Below, in pieces: positions 36,851-46,829 of a DNA stretch of 64,000 bases (positions are counted from its first letter, which is position 1; every line of letters begins with the position of its first letter). The position numbers were made by a program, and so were the translations under genes. The stretch lies in contig CAVUOD010000014.1 in the NCBI GenBank assembly GCA_963743015.1, positions 124,001 to 188,000 of the forward strand. Direction: 5' to 3'. The notes under the pieces were generated by a model. It was given only the letters and a program-made list of their open reading frames with translations. It was not told the origin of the DNA and did no database searches. Origin of the DNA: CAVSRC01 sp963743015 (GTDB lineage: Bacteria; Pseudomonadota; Alphaproteobacteria; Rhizobiales; Kaistiaceae).

Positions 36851-37166
36851 ATGCGGATATTGGCCGGATTTCTGGGGCTGGCGGCCCTCTTGGCGGTGAG
36901 CGTCCCGCACGGGGCCGAAGCCGCACCGCCGCCGCGGGTGGAAGCCTATAGCTGCGGCTACCTGGCCTCGACCATGGGCCCGCGCAATGTCTGGCAGACC
37001 TGGTTCCGCGGCTCGCGCCATCAGCTCTTTGGCCCGGATCTGCACTTACACCGCCTCGCCCTGCTTCAAGACCCTGGCCGCCTGCAAGGCGTGGCTCTAT
37101 TGGGCGCAGACCGACTGGCCGCGGGTCAATACCTTCAGGCCGTGCCGCAAGGGCACCCCCTACTGA
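36851..37166 (+). pseudogene. small exported Cys-containing protein, apparent +1 frameshift
   Basis: GAGGAGA six bases upstream supports ATG 36851. The product has a signal peptide (MRILAGFLGLAALLAVSV, cleavage after AEA) and continues YSCGYLASTMGPRNVWQTWF. At about 37034 one extra C shifts the frame; in the next frame it reads GRICTYTASPCFKTLAACKA and WLYWAQTDWPRV, ending at 37166. The reconstructed protein has about 104 residues with six cysteines, probably disulfide-bonded in the periplasm. Unknown family; Hyphomicrobiales have many such short secreted proteins. Confidence 0.55.
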
Positions 37167-37203
37167 TGGTCGGCCGGTAGCCGGGACGGACGCGGGACTA
37201 AAA

Positions 37204-37228
37204 GGCGCGGCGGCCGAGCCGCCGCGCC
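37204..37228. terminator. bidirectional hairpin terminator before sodB 3' end
   Basis: A perfect 11-bp stem (GGCGCGGCGGC / GCCGCCGCGCC) with loop CGA lies between the convergent 36.85-kb gene and sodB. On the minus strand it is followed by TTTTAG, and on the plus strand by CTTCTC, so it mainly serves sodB. Confidence 0.7.
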
Positions 37229-37253
37229 CTTCTCAATCGTGTCGGCGCCGCGG

Positions 37254-37862
37254 TCAGCCGTGGGCGATCGCCTTCTCGTACATCTCGAGGACGTAGTCCC
37301 AGTTGATCAGGTTATCGACAAAGGCCTCGAGGTACTTCGGCCGCGCATTGCGGTAGTCGATGTAATAGGAGTGCTCCCACACATCGACACCGAGGATCGG
37401 CTCGGCGCCGTGAACCAGCGGGTTCTCGCCGTTCGGCGTCTTCATGACGACCAGCCTGCCGTTCTGGACCGCCAGCCAGGCCCAGCCCGAACCGAACTGG
37501 GTGGCGCCGGCAGCCATGAAATCGGTGCGGAACTTGTCGTAGCCGCCGAGGTCGCTGTCGACCGCCTTGGCCAGCGCGCCCGGCAGCTTGTTGCCGCCGC
37601 CGCCCTTCTTCATCCATTTCCAGAAGTGGATGTGGTTGTAGTGCTGGCCGGCATTGTTGAACAGGCCGGCATTCTTCGAATAGCTGCCCTTGACCACATC
37701 CTCGAGGCTCTTGCCCTCGAGCCCCGAGCCCTCCAGCAGCTTGTTGCCGTTGGTGACATAGGCCTGGTGGTGCTTGTCGTGGTGGTATTCGAGCGTTTCC
37801 TTCGACATGTAGGGCTGCAACGCCTCGTAGTCGTAAGGCAGGGCGGGAAGTTCGAAGGCCAT
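37254..37862 (-). CDS. sodB: superoxide dismutase, Fe/Mn type
   Basis: A 202-residue cytoplasmic enzyme that converts superoxide to hydrogen peroxide and oxygen. Metal ligands are visible: His in EYHHDKHHQAYV, His in HIHFWKWM, Asp and His in GVDVWEHSYYIDY. The start MAFELPALPYDYEAL is standard and AGAGGAG lies upstream. Metal choice (iron, manganese or either) cannot be fixed from sequence. It is the third gene of a minus-strand stretch after the HerA-like gene, but the 140-base gap suggests its own promoter. Confidence 0.97.
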   Translation of the reverse strand: MAFELPALPYDYEALQPYMSKETLEYHHDKHHQAYVTNGNKLLEGSGLEGKSLEDVVKGSYSKNAGLFNNAGQHYNHIHFWKWMKKGGGGNKLPGALAKAVDSDLGGYDKFRTDFMAAGATQFGSGWAWLAVQNGRLVVMKTPNGENPLVHGAEPILGVDVWEHSYYIDYRNARPKYLEAFVDNLINWDYVLEMYEKAIAHG

Positions 37863-38002
37863 GGGGGACACTCCTCTGAAGCGTTGAACAAATCGGGGAC
37901 GCCGGACGGCGCGGCAAAGGCAAGAGATTGAAAAGGATTCGCCCCGGAACATAGGTCGCGGCCGCCGGTGGGGCAACCGCCACCGCAGGAGCGTGGTTCC
38001 GC

Positions 38003-39598
38003 TCAGCTGCGCAGAATGCTGCCCAGCACCCCGCGCACGATGGCCCGCCCGATCGACGAGCCCATCGAACCGCCGACCTGCTTGCCGATCTGCGCCGCCA
38101 TGCCGCCGACGACGCGGGTGGTGACGGTCCGCGTCACGGAGCGGGCGACCCGCTGGGTCGTGGTCAGCCGTCCGCCACGCGGGCGGCTGGTGCCGAGGAT
38201 GCCGCCGAGCATGCCGCCAACGCTGCCGAGCACGCCGCCGCCTTCCCCGGATTGCTCGGGCTCGGCCTTGCCCTGATCCTGCGACGCTGCCTCGGTCGTC
38301 ACCTTGGTCTCGACCCGGACGGAGAGGATCTCGAATGCCGACTCGCGGTCGATCGCCTTGTCGTAGATGCCGCCAACCGGGCTGGTGGCGATCACCTTCT
38401 TGCGCTCTTCCTCGCTGATCGTGCCGATGCGCGAGGACGGCGGGCGGACCAGCGTGCGCTCGACGATGGACGGCACGCCCTTGTCCATCAGCGTGGAAAC
38501 CAGCGCCTCGCCGACGCCGAGCTGGGTGATGGCCTCGGCGGCCGAGAATGCCGGATTGGGCCGGAAGGTTTCGGCCGCGGCCTTGACCGCCTTCTGGTCG
38601 CGCGGGGTGAAGGCACGCAGCGCATGCTGCACCCGGTTGCCCATCTGGCCGAGCACGATGTCGGGCACGTCGAGCGGGTTCTGGGTGACGAAATAGATGC
38701 CCACCCCCTTGGAGCGGATCAGGCGGACGACCTGCTCGATCTTCTCGAGCAGCGGCTTGGGGGCGTCGTTGAACAGCAGGTGGGCTTCGTCGAAGAAGAA
38801 CACCATGCGCGGCTTCTCGGGGTCGCCGATCTCGGGCAGTTCCTCGAACAGCTCCGACATCAGCCAGAGCAGGAAGGTGGAATAGAGCCGCGGCGACTCC
38901 ATCAGCTTCGCTGCCGCCAGGATGTTGACCACGCCGCGGCCGTCGGGCGTGGTGCGGATCATCTGGTTGATGTCGAGCGCCGGCTCACCGAAGAAATGGA
39001 CACCGCCCTGGTCTTCCAGAACCAGCAGCTTGCGCTGGACCGTGCCGACCGTCGCCTTCGACACGTTGCCGTAGCGCGTGGTCAGCTCCGAGGCCTCGTC
39101 GGCGACGTGGGTCAGCATCGCCTGCAGGTCCTTCAGGTCGAGGAGCAGCAGCCCTTCGTCGTCGGCGACGCGGAAGGCGATGTTGAGCACGCCCTCCTGC
39201 GTGTCGTTGAGATCGAGAAGGCGGGCGAGCAGCAGCGGACCGACCTCGGAGACGGTGGTGCGGACCGGGTGGCCCTGTTCGCCGAACAGGTCCCAGAAGA
39301 TGACGGGAAACGCCGCGAACTTGTATTCGTCGGTGAAGCCGATCTGTGCGGCGCGCTTGGCGAGAAAGTCCTTGGGCACGCCGGCTTCGGCCAGCCCGGC
39401 CACGTCACCCTTCACGTCGGCGCAGAAGACCGGCACGCCGGCGGCCGAGAAGCCTTCCGACAGCACCTGAAGGGACACCGTCTTGCCGGTGCCGGTGGCG
39501 CCGGTGATCAGGCCGTGGCGGTTGCCATAGCGCAACTCGATGTATTCCGGCTTGGTGCTCGTGCCGATGAAGACCTTGCCTTGTTCAAGAACCGCCAT
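38003..39598 (-). CDS. HerA-like ATPase / DUF853 (YjgR) family protein
   Basis: A 531-residue P-loop ATPase. Walker A is GATGTGKTVS near residue 35 and Walker B MVFFFDEAHLLF; the core includes RSKGVGIYFVTQNPLDVPD and VQHALRAFTPRD, typical of DUF853. HerA relatives are DNA-translocating hexamers; YjgR-type proteins are poorly characterised. The C-terminal about 90 residues are Gly/Arg/Thr-rich (GGVLGSVGGMLGGILG). It has no HerA/NurA nuclease partner nearby, so a restriction or defence role is not supported by context. Confidence 0.9.
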   Translation of the reverse strand: MAVLEQGKVFIGTSTKPEYIELRYGNRHGLITGATGTGKTVSLQVLSEGFSAAGVPVFCADVKGDVAGLAEAGVPKDFLAKRAAQIGFTDEYKFAAFPVIFWDLFGEQGHPVRTTVSEVGPLLLARLLDLNDTQEGVLNIAFRVADDEGLLLLDLKDLQAMLTHVADEASELTTRYGNVSKATVGTVQRKLLVLEDQGGVHFFGEPALDINQMIRTTPDGRGVVNILAAAKLMESPRLYSTFLLWLMSELFEELPEIGDPEKPRMVFFFDEAHLLFNDAPKPLLEKIEQVVRLIRSKGVGIYFVTQNPLDVPDIVLGQMGNRVQHALRAFTPRDQKAVKAAAETFRPNPAFSAAEAITQLGVGEALVSTLMDKGVPSIVERTLVRPPSSRIGTISEEERKKVIATSPVGGIYDKAIDRESAFEILSVRVETKVTTEAASQDQGKAEPEQSGEGGGVLGSVGGMLGGILGTSRPRGGRLTTTQRVARSVTRTVTTRVVGGMAAQIGKQVGGSMGSSIGRAIVRGVLGSILRS

Positions 39599-39776
39599 GA
39601 TCGCGCCTCAGATATCCCCTGTTGCCGACACACTAGTCGCAGCGTCCCGGTGCGGCAAACGCCAAGAACGACCGGTAACGCCGCGATGACACATGTGTGA
39701 TGTGGCAATTCAGGCGGTTGCCTGAGGTGTTCGCCTCACGCAACGATGTACGGATCGCAGTCATGAGGAGATGAGG

Positions 39777-40220
39777 ATGCGAGTGAAAGTGGCGTTGATG
39801 GCTTTGGCCATCGGGACCGTGTCTGCCGGGACGGCGTTTGCAGCCGACGACCCCATCCAGGCGCGAAGGGACATCATGAAGAACAATGCGGAGGCGGCAA
39901 AAACCGCTTTCGGCATGGCACAGGGCAAGATGCCCTATGACGCAACCCAGGCGGCCACGGCGATGAAGGCGCTGCAGGACGACATGGTCGACTTCCCGAC
40001 GCTGTTCCCGGAAGGCAGCGACAAGGGCAAGACACAGGCATCTCCGGCGATCTGGCAGAACATGGAGGACTTCAAGGCCCACGCGGCGAAGCTCGCCGCC
40101 GACGCCAAGGTCGCGGAAGCGGCGGCGCCGGACGGGCTCGACGCCTTCACGGCGGCGGTCGGCGCCGTCGGCCAGGACTGCGGCTCCTGCCACGAGCTTT
40201 ACCGGCTGAAGCGCAACTAG
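39777..40220 (+). CDS. cytochrome c' (class II c-type cytochrome)
   Basis: A 147-residue periplasmic cytochrome. The signal peptide (MRVKVALMALAIGTVSAG, cleaved after AFA) is followed by a four-helix bundle and a C-terminal heme site CGSCHELYRLKRN, as in class II cytochromes. Two close ATGs exist (39771 and 39777); AGGAG sits six bases before the second, which I use. Cytochromes c' bind NO and CO and may protect against nitrosative stress. It is a single gene. Confidence 0.9.
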   Translation: MRVKVALMALAIGTVSAGTAFAADDPIQARRDIMKNNAEAAKTAFGMAQGKMPYDATQAATAMKALQDDMVDFPTLFPEGSDKGKTQASPAIWQNMEDFKAHAAKLAADAKVAEAAAPDGLDAFTAAVGAVGQDCGSCHELYRLKRN

Positions 40221-40260
40221 CCGGAAGCGGAACAGAAGCGAAAGCGGCCGCGCCGCTTGG

Positions 40261-40354
40261 GCGGATCACCGTTTCGCGGAATCGATGATCCGCTCAAGCT
40301 TTTTGTTTGCGCAATTCCGGACGGAAAAGTGGCGTCCACTTTTCCTGGAATTGC
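40261..40354. repeat. RIME-like intergenic palindromic repeat
   Basis: Two consecutive palindromes: GCGGATCA...TGATCCGC (40261-40293), then GCAATTCC...GGAAAAGTGG, CGT, CCACTTTTCC, GGAATTGC (40311-40354). The second closely resembles the GCGCAATTCCGGACGGAAAA family of rhizobial intergenic mosaic elements (RIME1). It lies between cytochrome c' and the dipeptidase gene, which are convergent, so it may also act as a terminator. Confidence 0.8.
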
Positions 40355-40375
40355 TCGGCCCGGCGCGGCCGTTTG

Positions 40376-41747
40376 TCATTCGGCCAGCGCCGCCAGAACG
40401 CGCGCCCATGAGCGGATGCCGCCGCGGAAACTGGCGAGATCATATTTTTCGTTGGGCGAATGAATGCGGTCGTCGGCGAGGCCGAAGCCGATCATCAGGG
40501 AATCCATGGCGAGGATCGACTTGAAGTCGCCGACGACGGGGATCGACCCTCCCCCGCCGAGCAGCGCGGCATCCTGTCCCCATTCGTCGGTGAGCGCCTT
40601 GCGCGCCCGCGGCAGAAACGGGCCGTCGAAGGGCAGCCTGAGGCCGCGGCTGCGCCCGTGGGCGCGGAATTCCACCGTGCAGTCGGCCGGGATGCGGGAA
40701 CGGACATAGGCGCGGAACGATTCGACGATTTTCTCCGGGTCCTGATCGCCGACCAGGCGGAACGACACTTTTGCCGAGGCTTTGGACGGGATCACCGTCT
40801 TGAAGCCGGCGCCGGTATAGCCGCCGGTGACGCCGTTCACCTCACAGGTCGGCCGCGCCCAAAGCTGCTCGAGCACCGATCGGCCGGATTCACCGGCAGC
40901 AATCGACAGGCCGACCGCGCCGAGAAATTCGTCGGCGTCGAAGCCGAGGCCGTCCCATTGGCGCTTCACGTCGGCGGGGAGCTCGCCGACGCCGTCATAG
41001 AAGCCGGGCAGCGTGACGCGGCCGTCGGGGTCGTGCAGGCCGGCCAGGATGCCGGCAAGCACATGCAGCGGGTTGCGCGGCAGCGCCGCCATACATGCCG
41101 GAGTGCAGATCGCGGTCGGCGCAGGTGACGACGACCTCCTCGCCGACAAGGCCGCGCAGCGACACCGTGATCGCCGGGTGGCCGCGGCGCCACATGTCGG
41201 TATCGCAGACCAGCGCCAGATCGGCCTTCAGCTCGTCGGCATTGGCGGAAAGGAACGGCGCCAGATTGGTGCTGCCCAATTCCTCCTCGCCCTCGAGCAG
41301 CATGGTGATGCGCGCCGGCAGCTTGCCGGTGACCGCCTTCCATGCCCGGCACGCCTCGACGAAGGTCATCAGCTGGCCCTTGTCGTCGGCCGCGCCGCGC
41401 GCCGCGATCACCTCGACGCCGTCGCGCGTGACGACCTTCGGCGCGAAGGGCGGCGCCTCCCACAGGTCGAGAGGATCGACCGGCTGCACGTCGTAATGGC
41501 CGTAGAACAGCAGGTGGGGGCCCTCGCCGGCGTGATGGCCGACGACGATTGCGTGGCCGGGCGTTGGCCGGGCGCTGGCTTCGAAGCCAAGACCGATCAG
41601 GTCGGCGGCGAGCCACTCGGCCGCCTTGTGGCAGGAAGCGGCGTAGGCCGGGTCGGTCGAGATGCTTTCGATGCGCAGCAGGTCGAACAGTCGATCGAGG
41701 CTTGCCGGCAGGTTGGCGTCGATCCAGTCGAGGACGTCGGAGAGCAT
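40376..41747 (-). pseudogene. M20 family dipeptidase, apparent single-base frameshift
   Basis: Reconstructed product of about 456 residues, a zinc dipeptidase. Metal ligands: His/Asp in FYGHYDVQPVDP, Asp in GAADDKGQLMTF, Glu-Glu in LLEGEEELGSTN, Asp in VCDTDMWRRG and His in DRIHSPNEKYDL. At about 41080 one extra base shifts the frame: sequence reads YGGAA and then, in the next frame, RNPLHVLAGILAGLHD. Both halves are otherwise intact, so an error is likely. Start MLSDVLDWIDANLP is good. It may cleave beta-Ala-His-type or Cys-Gly dipeptides. Confidence 0.85.
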
Positions 41748-41863
41748 GGTCTTTTCAGCTTTTCGGGAAAGGTTGATCGGTGCCGAAGATAACGGCCTGA
41801 CACTGGCGCGAAAAGGCGGCCTATGGCATCAAGCGCCCGTTATACATGTGCCACGGAGCCATC

Positions 41864-42208
41864 ATGGACGAGATCATCGGACAGATCGCCGCGGCGACCG
41901 GAATCGACGCGCAGGTCGCGCGGCGCGCCACCGGCGTCATCGTCAATTTCCTGTCGCGCGAAGGGCCGGCCGACGCGGTCGGCAGTCTGCTCGACGCTCT
42001 GCCGGGAAGCCGCGATCTGGCGGCCGAAACCAGCGGCAGCAGCGGCAGCTTCATGGGCGTTCTCGGCGATCTGACCGGTGTCGGGCTGGGCATGGGCGAC
42101 ATCCAGAGCTTCGTCAAGGCGCTGCTGGATCAGGTCCGCGCGAAGGTCGGATCGGAAAAGGTCGATGCCGTCATCGCCGCCATCCCGGGCGTTGCCTCGC
42201 TCGTGTGA
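41864..42208 (+). CDS. small helical protein, DUF2267/DUF2780-like
   Basis: A 114-residue protein starting MDEIIGQIAAATGIDAQ, with a Gly/Ser linker (ETSGSSGSFMG) joining two helical parts and ending ALLDQVRAKVGSEKV, AVIAAIPGVASLV. The pattern of a helical pair and a glycine-rich middle fits the DUF2267-type small proteins of rhizobia. GGAG precedes the ATG. Convergent with the LuxR gene. Function unknown. Confidence 0.6.
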   Translation: MDEIIGQIAAATGIDAQVARRATGVIVNFLSREGPADAVGSLLDALPGSRDLAAETSGSSGSFMGVLGDLTGVGLGMGDIQSFVKALLDQVRAKVGSEKVDAVIAAIPGVASLV

Positions 42209-42221
42209 ACGCGGCAAACCC

Positions 42222-42929
42222 TCACATGGAAATCTGGCCGTAGCGCAGCGCCTCGACGACCGTGTGCGTCTTGTTCAGCGCCCGCAGCTTCTCGCTGGCG
42301 TTCTGCAGATGGGCGTGGACGGTGCGCTGCGAGATGGCGAGGATCGCGGCAATCTCGCCGGCCGTCTTGCCCGTCGCCGACAGCTCGACGACCTTGCGTT
42401 CCCGCCCCGACAACTCGCCTGGCCGCTCGGGACGCAGATAGCTGAGCGCGAACAGGCGACGAAAGGCGACAACGCACAGGAAATCCACGGCAAGGATTGC
42501 CGCCTTATCCAGGTCGAAATCGGTGCCGCCGCCGACCACGACGCCCTGATAGGGCAGGAAGGCACAGATCGGGACGAGCACCAGCTTGCGCCGGTCGGGA
42601 TCGCCAAGTTGGCTGAGAAGTACCGATTCCTCGCCCAGCGAATCGTCGCGTCCCTCGACCCAGCAGAAGGCGCGGCGGGCTCCGAAGGCGTGCCGCAAGA
42701 CGGGATCACTGGCCATGATCGCCGTGCGCCGGTCGCCGTGCAGATCGCCCCATTCCAATCGCAAAAGAAGCGGATCTATCGGGCGCCCGGGAAGCGGCAT
42801 ACCCGAAACAAGAAAATGATCCGCCCCGAATGCTTTGAACGTGGCTTGCAGTGCGTCCAGGACCTGCACACCTGTCGCCATGTCGGCAAAGCTCTCGCTT
42901 TGCGCGATCAGGTCACTCTCACTCGTCAT
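42222..42929 (-). CDS. LuxR family transcriptional regulator (orphan/solo)
   Basis: A 235-residue regulator with an autoinducer-binding-like N-terminal region (FGADHFLVSGMPLPG, AFGARRAFCWVEG) and a C-terminal HTH of the LuxR type (ELSGRERKVVELSATGKTAG, ISQRTVHAHLQNASEKLRAL). No luxI is in the window, so it is probably a solo responding to an external or unknown ligand. GGAGTGGGG before the ATG at 42929 (MTSESDLIAQ) supports the start; an earlier in-frame ATG is possible. Not all residues that contact homoserine lactones in TraR could be matched. Confidence 0.85.
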   Translation of the reverse strand: MTSESDLIAQSESFADMATGVQVLDALQATFKAFGADHFLVSGMPLPGRPIDPLLLRLEWGDLHGDRRTAIMASDPVLRHAFGARRAFCWVEGRDDSLGEESVLLSQLGDPDRRKLVLVPICAFLPYQGVVVGGGTDFDLDKAAILAVDFLCVVAFRRLFALSYLRPERPGELSGRERKVVELSATGKTAGEIAAILAISQRTVHAHLQNASEKLRALNKTHTVVEALRYGQISM

Positions 42930-43123
42930 CTTGCCCCACTCCCGCCCCGCTTCAGCTAGCGGCAGGATCACACGGCATTCAATTGTGGAAAGTGACAGCA
43001 GCCGCCCCCGGCTTTTCCCGCTTCCCGGTCAAGGCATCATACGATTGGCCGTTGACCTCATACAAGCGCAAATGCCTGCAACGCCTTCTGGAATGAAGAA
43101 GATTTGCCCGAAATCAATGCGGT

Positions 43124-43153
43124 TTGCCGCATATGGCGGCAAGCGCGTATAAC
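43124..43153 (+). promoter_or_regulatory. promoter with embedded inverted repeat upstream of methylmalonyl-CoA mutase
   Basis: TTGCCG (43124-43129) is spaced 18 bases from TATAAC (43148-43153), 53 bases before the mutA start. An inverted repeat TTGCCGC-N5-GCGGCAA (43124-43142) covers the -35 and spacer, an obvious place for a repressor or activator to bind. No regulator is identified. Confidence 0.55.
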
Positions 43154-43205
43154 CCAACGGGTTTTTCGTTTTCCACGGAGGCGGCGTGGTTTTCCGAACG
43201 CTTTC

Positions 43206-44589
43206 ATGACGGCTCCGGTGCCGCTGGCCGGCGGTTTTACCGCCGTCGGCGAGGCCGACTGGCGCATGGGCGTCTCGCGATTCGGCAACCGCTCCGAGGA
43301 GGATCTCGCCGCGCTGAGCGACGACGGCATCCCGATCGGCCCGATCTATCGGCGTATTGCCGGGGCGGAGCCGATCGCCGGACGGGCGCCCGGCCAATCG
43401 TGGCGAGTCGTTCAGCGCGTCAGTGCGCGAGACGCAGCGACCGCCTTGTCGCTCGGCGGCGAAGAGCTTGCCGGCGGCGCGCACGGTATCGCGCTGGTCT
43501 TTGCGGACAGCATTCATCCGCTGCCGAGCCGCATGCCGGCAGAGGCGGCGGCCGCGATTGCCGCCGGGTTGGCGGGCATGCTGGCCGAGGGCGCATCTCT
43601 GACGATCGACGCGGGCCTGCGGACGGCGGAAATCGCCCAGGCGTTCGCCGGCCTCGCGGCCGATCGCCGGCTCGCCTTCGGGCTCTCCTTCGATCCCGTG
43701 GCGGCGGTGGCAACGGGGCATTTGCAGGCGGCCGAAGCCGATGCGGCGGCAGCCGCGCTGGCTCGCCTCGCCGACAGTGTCAGCGGCACGGTGGCGCTCG
43801 CCGATGGCCGCATCTGGCATGCGGCCGGCGCATCGGAAGCGCAGGAGCTGGCCGCCGTCCTGGCAACGGTGATCGCGCATCTCAGGCTGTTCGAGGCGCA
43901 GAGCGTCGCGCCCGATCAGGCGGCGGCGCGAATCGGCGTGGCGCTTGCCGCCGACACCGACCAGTTCCTGACGATCGCCAAGTTCCGCGCGCATGCGCCT
44001 GCTGCTGGTGCGGGCGCTGGAGGCGGCGGACATCGCCGTCACCATCCCCATCCACGCCGAGACCGCGTGGCGCACGATGAGCCGGCGCGAGCCGCGCATG
44101 AACGCGCTGCGCGCGACCGGTGCGGCCTTTGCCGCGGCGGTCGGCGGCGCCGATTCGATCACGGTCATCCCCTTCGATGCACTCGATGAACCGCCAGGCG
44201 CGCAGGCGCGGCGGCTGGCGCGCAATACGCAACTGGTGATCGCCGAGGAATCGCAGCTCTTTCGCTTCGCCGACCCGGCCGCCGGATCGGGTGCCGTCGA
44301 AGTCCTCACCAATGCGCTGGCGGAAAAGGCATGGGCCGGATTCCAGGCCATCGAGGCGGAAGGCGGCATGCTCGCATCGCTCGCCGGCGGCAGGCTGCAA
44401 GCCGGGATCGCGGCGAGCCGCGAGGCGCGCATGGCGCGCATGGCCGCGGGCGGCATCGAGATGATCGGCGTCAACGCCTTCGTCAACGGCGACGATGCCC
44501 CTCCCCCATCCGCCGGCGAGCCGCAGACGACCGGCGCGGGAGCGCTCGTCTTCAAGCGGCTGGCGCAAGCGATCGAGGCTGCGCCGTGA
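43206..44589 (+). pseudogene. mutA: methylmalonyl-CoA mutase small (beta) subunit, apparent +1 frameshift
   Basis: Reconstructed product of about 460 residues, the non-catalytic partner of the B12-dependent mutase that interconverts methylmalonyl-CoA and succinyl-CoA. The N-terminal half (DWRMGVSRFGNRSEEDL-like) and C-terminal half (RLLLVRALEAADIAV, AETAWRTMSRREPRMNALR) are both typical. At 43992 one extra C breaks the frame: KFRA continues as MRLLLVRAL in the next frame. The stop overlaps the GTG start of mutB (GTGA). ATG 43206 is used because the sequence before it has no similarity. Confidence 0.88.
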
Positions 44590-46756
44590 GCCGGCTGCCC
44601 GACTATACGCAGGTCGGCTGGCAGCGGCCCGGCGCCGGCAGCGCCGCTGTGCCCGAGGAGCCCTGGCAGACGCCGGAGGGCATCGTCATTCCGCCTCTGG
44701 CGCATGAAGGGCATCTCGCCGGCATCGACTTTCTCGACACCTGGCCGGGCCTGCCGCCCTATCTGCGCGGCCCCTACCCGACCATGTATGTCGAGCGGCC
44801 GTGGACCATCCGCCAATATGCCGGCTTCTCGACGGCGGAGGATTCCAACGCCTTCTATCGGCGCAACCTTGCCGGCGGGCAGAAGGGCCTGTCGGTCGCC
44901 TTCGACCTGCCGACCCATCGCGGCTACGATTCCGACAATCCGCGCATTGCCGGCGACGTCGGCATGGCCGGGGTGGCGATCGACTTCGATCTACGACATG
45001 CGCACGCTGTTCGACGGCATTCCGCTGGGCGACATCAGCGTGTCGATGACCATGAACGGCGCGGTGCTCCCCGTTCTGGCGCTCTATGTGGTGGCGGCGG
45101 AGGAACAGGGCATCCCGCAGAAGGCGCTGTCGGGGACCATCCAGAACGACATCCTCAAGGAGTTCATGGTCCGCAACACCTACATCTACCCGCCGACCGC
45201 CTCGATGCGCATCGTCTCCGACATCATCGCGCATACCTCGGCCAACATGCCGAAGTTCAACCCGATATCGGTCTCGGGCTACCACATGCAGGAGGCCGGG
45301 GCGACGGCCGACCTGGAGCTCGGCTATACGCTCGCCGACGGGCTGGAATATGTGCGCGCCGCCTGCGACGCCGGCCTGTCGGTAGACGCGTTCGCGCCGC
45401 GCATCTCCTTCTTCTTCGACATCGGCATGAACTTCTTCATGGAGGTGGCGAAGCTGCAGGGCGGCGCGCCTGCTATGGGCAAAGCTGATGAAGGAACGCT
45501 TCGCGCCGGCCGACGCCCGCTCGCTGATGCTGCGCACCCATTGCCAGACGTCGGGCTGGTCGCTGGCGGCGCAGGACCCGTTCAACAACATCGTGCGCAC
45601 GGCGGTCGAAGCGATGGCGGCGACCCAGGGACATACCCAGTCGCTGCACACCAATGCGCTGGACGAGGCGCTGGCGCTGCCCACCGACTTCTCGGCGCGC
45701 ATCGCGCGCAACACCCAGCTCTACCTGCAGAAGGAATCCGGCACCACGCGGATCATCGATCCGTGGGGCGGCTCCTACCATGTCGAGCGGCTGACCCATG
45801 AACTGGCACACAAGGCGCTCGAGCACATCGCCGAGACCGATGCGCTCGGCGGCATGGCCAAGGCGATCGAGGCCGGCGTGCCGCAGACGCGCATCGAGGA
45901 AGCGGCGACGCGCACCCAGGCGCGGCTCGATTCCGGCCACCAGACGGTGGTCGGCGTCAACCGCTACCGGCCGGAGACGGAAGAGCCCATCGACGTTCTC
46001 AAGGTCGACAATTCGGCGGTGCTGGCAGCGCAGGTCGCCAAGCTGAGCGCGCTTCGCGCCGAGCGCGACAGCGCCGCGGCGAGGGACGCGCTTGCGGCGC
46101 TCACCGATGCGGCGCGCAGCGGTGCGGGCAACCTGCTCGCGCTTTCCATCGAGGCGGCCCGCGCCAAAGCGACGGTGGGCGAGATCAGCCTGGCGCTGGA
46201 GCGCGCCTTCGGCCGCTATGAGACCGAAGCGCATGCGATCAGCGGCACCTATGCGCGCGACATCGACACGGCGACGATGGCGCGGGTCGGCGGGCTGATC
46301 CGCACCTTCCACGACAATGACGGGCGGCCGCCGCGCATCCTCGTCGCCAAGGTCGGCCAGGACGGCCACGACCGCGGACAGAAGGTGATCGCCTCGGCCT
46401 TCGCCGACCTCGGCTTCGACGTGCATATCGGCCCCCTCTTCCAGACGCCGGAAGAAGCGGCGGCACGCGCCATCGAATGCAATGTGCACATCATCGGCGT
46501 GTCGTCGCTGGCCGCCGGGCATCTGACCCTGGTGCCGGCGCTCAAGCGTGCGCTGGAGGCCCAGGGCCGGCCGGACATCATGGTGGTGGTCGGCGGCATC
46601 GTGCCGGAGCACGACTTCAACGCGCTCTACGATGCCGGCGTCAGCGCCATCTTCACGCCCGGCACGGTTATTTCGGACGCGGCCGAGCGGCTGATCCGCG
46701 ACCTCAACCGCCGCCTCGGCTATGAGGAGGCGGACCGCGCCAACCTGACGGTGTGA
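44586..46756 (+). pseudogene. mutB: methylmalonyl-CoA mutase large (alpha) subunit, two apparent +1 frameshifts
   Basis: Reconstructed product of about 722 residues, the catalytic subunit of the adenosylcobalamin-dependent mutase. Substrate-barrel signatures include PYLRGPYPTMYVERPWTIRQ and FDLPTHRGYDSDNPRI; cobalamin binding is seen in VGQDGHDRGQKVIA (with the His that coordinates cobalt), SSLAAGH and VGGIVPEHD. Extra bases at about 44984 and 45458 break the frame; the protein continues as SIYDMRTLFDG and LRAARLLWAKLMKERF respectively. GTG start overlaps the small-subunit stop. It acts in propionyl-CoA catabolism or anaplerosis. Confidence 0.92.
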
Positions 46757-46829
46757 CGGTCTGGCCGCCAATCCTTCGGCGGTCGCCTCAGGAGGGGGCA
46801 GCAGAGGACGGCGCGGCTCTCTCTCCGCC

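Noticed and set aside
38003..39598. HerA-type ATPase as part of an anti-phage system
   Set aside because: No nuclease (NurA, Sir2, DUF4297) or other defence gene is adjacent; neighbours are SodB and a cytochrome, and the protein matches the stand-alone DUF853/YjgR form.
38252..39700. Plus-strand 482-codon frame opposite the HerA-like gene
   Set aside because: No recognisable motif, and the minus-strand gene has clear Walker motifs.
42222..42929. LuxR gene as part of a quorum-sensing pair
   Set aside because: No luxI-like synthase in the window, so only a solo regulator is supported.
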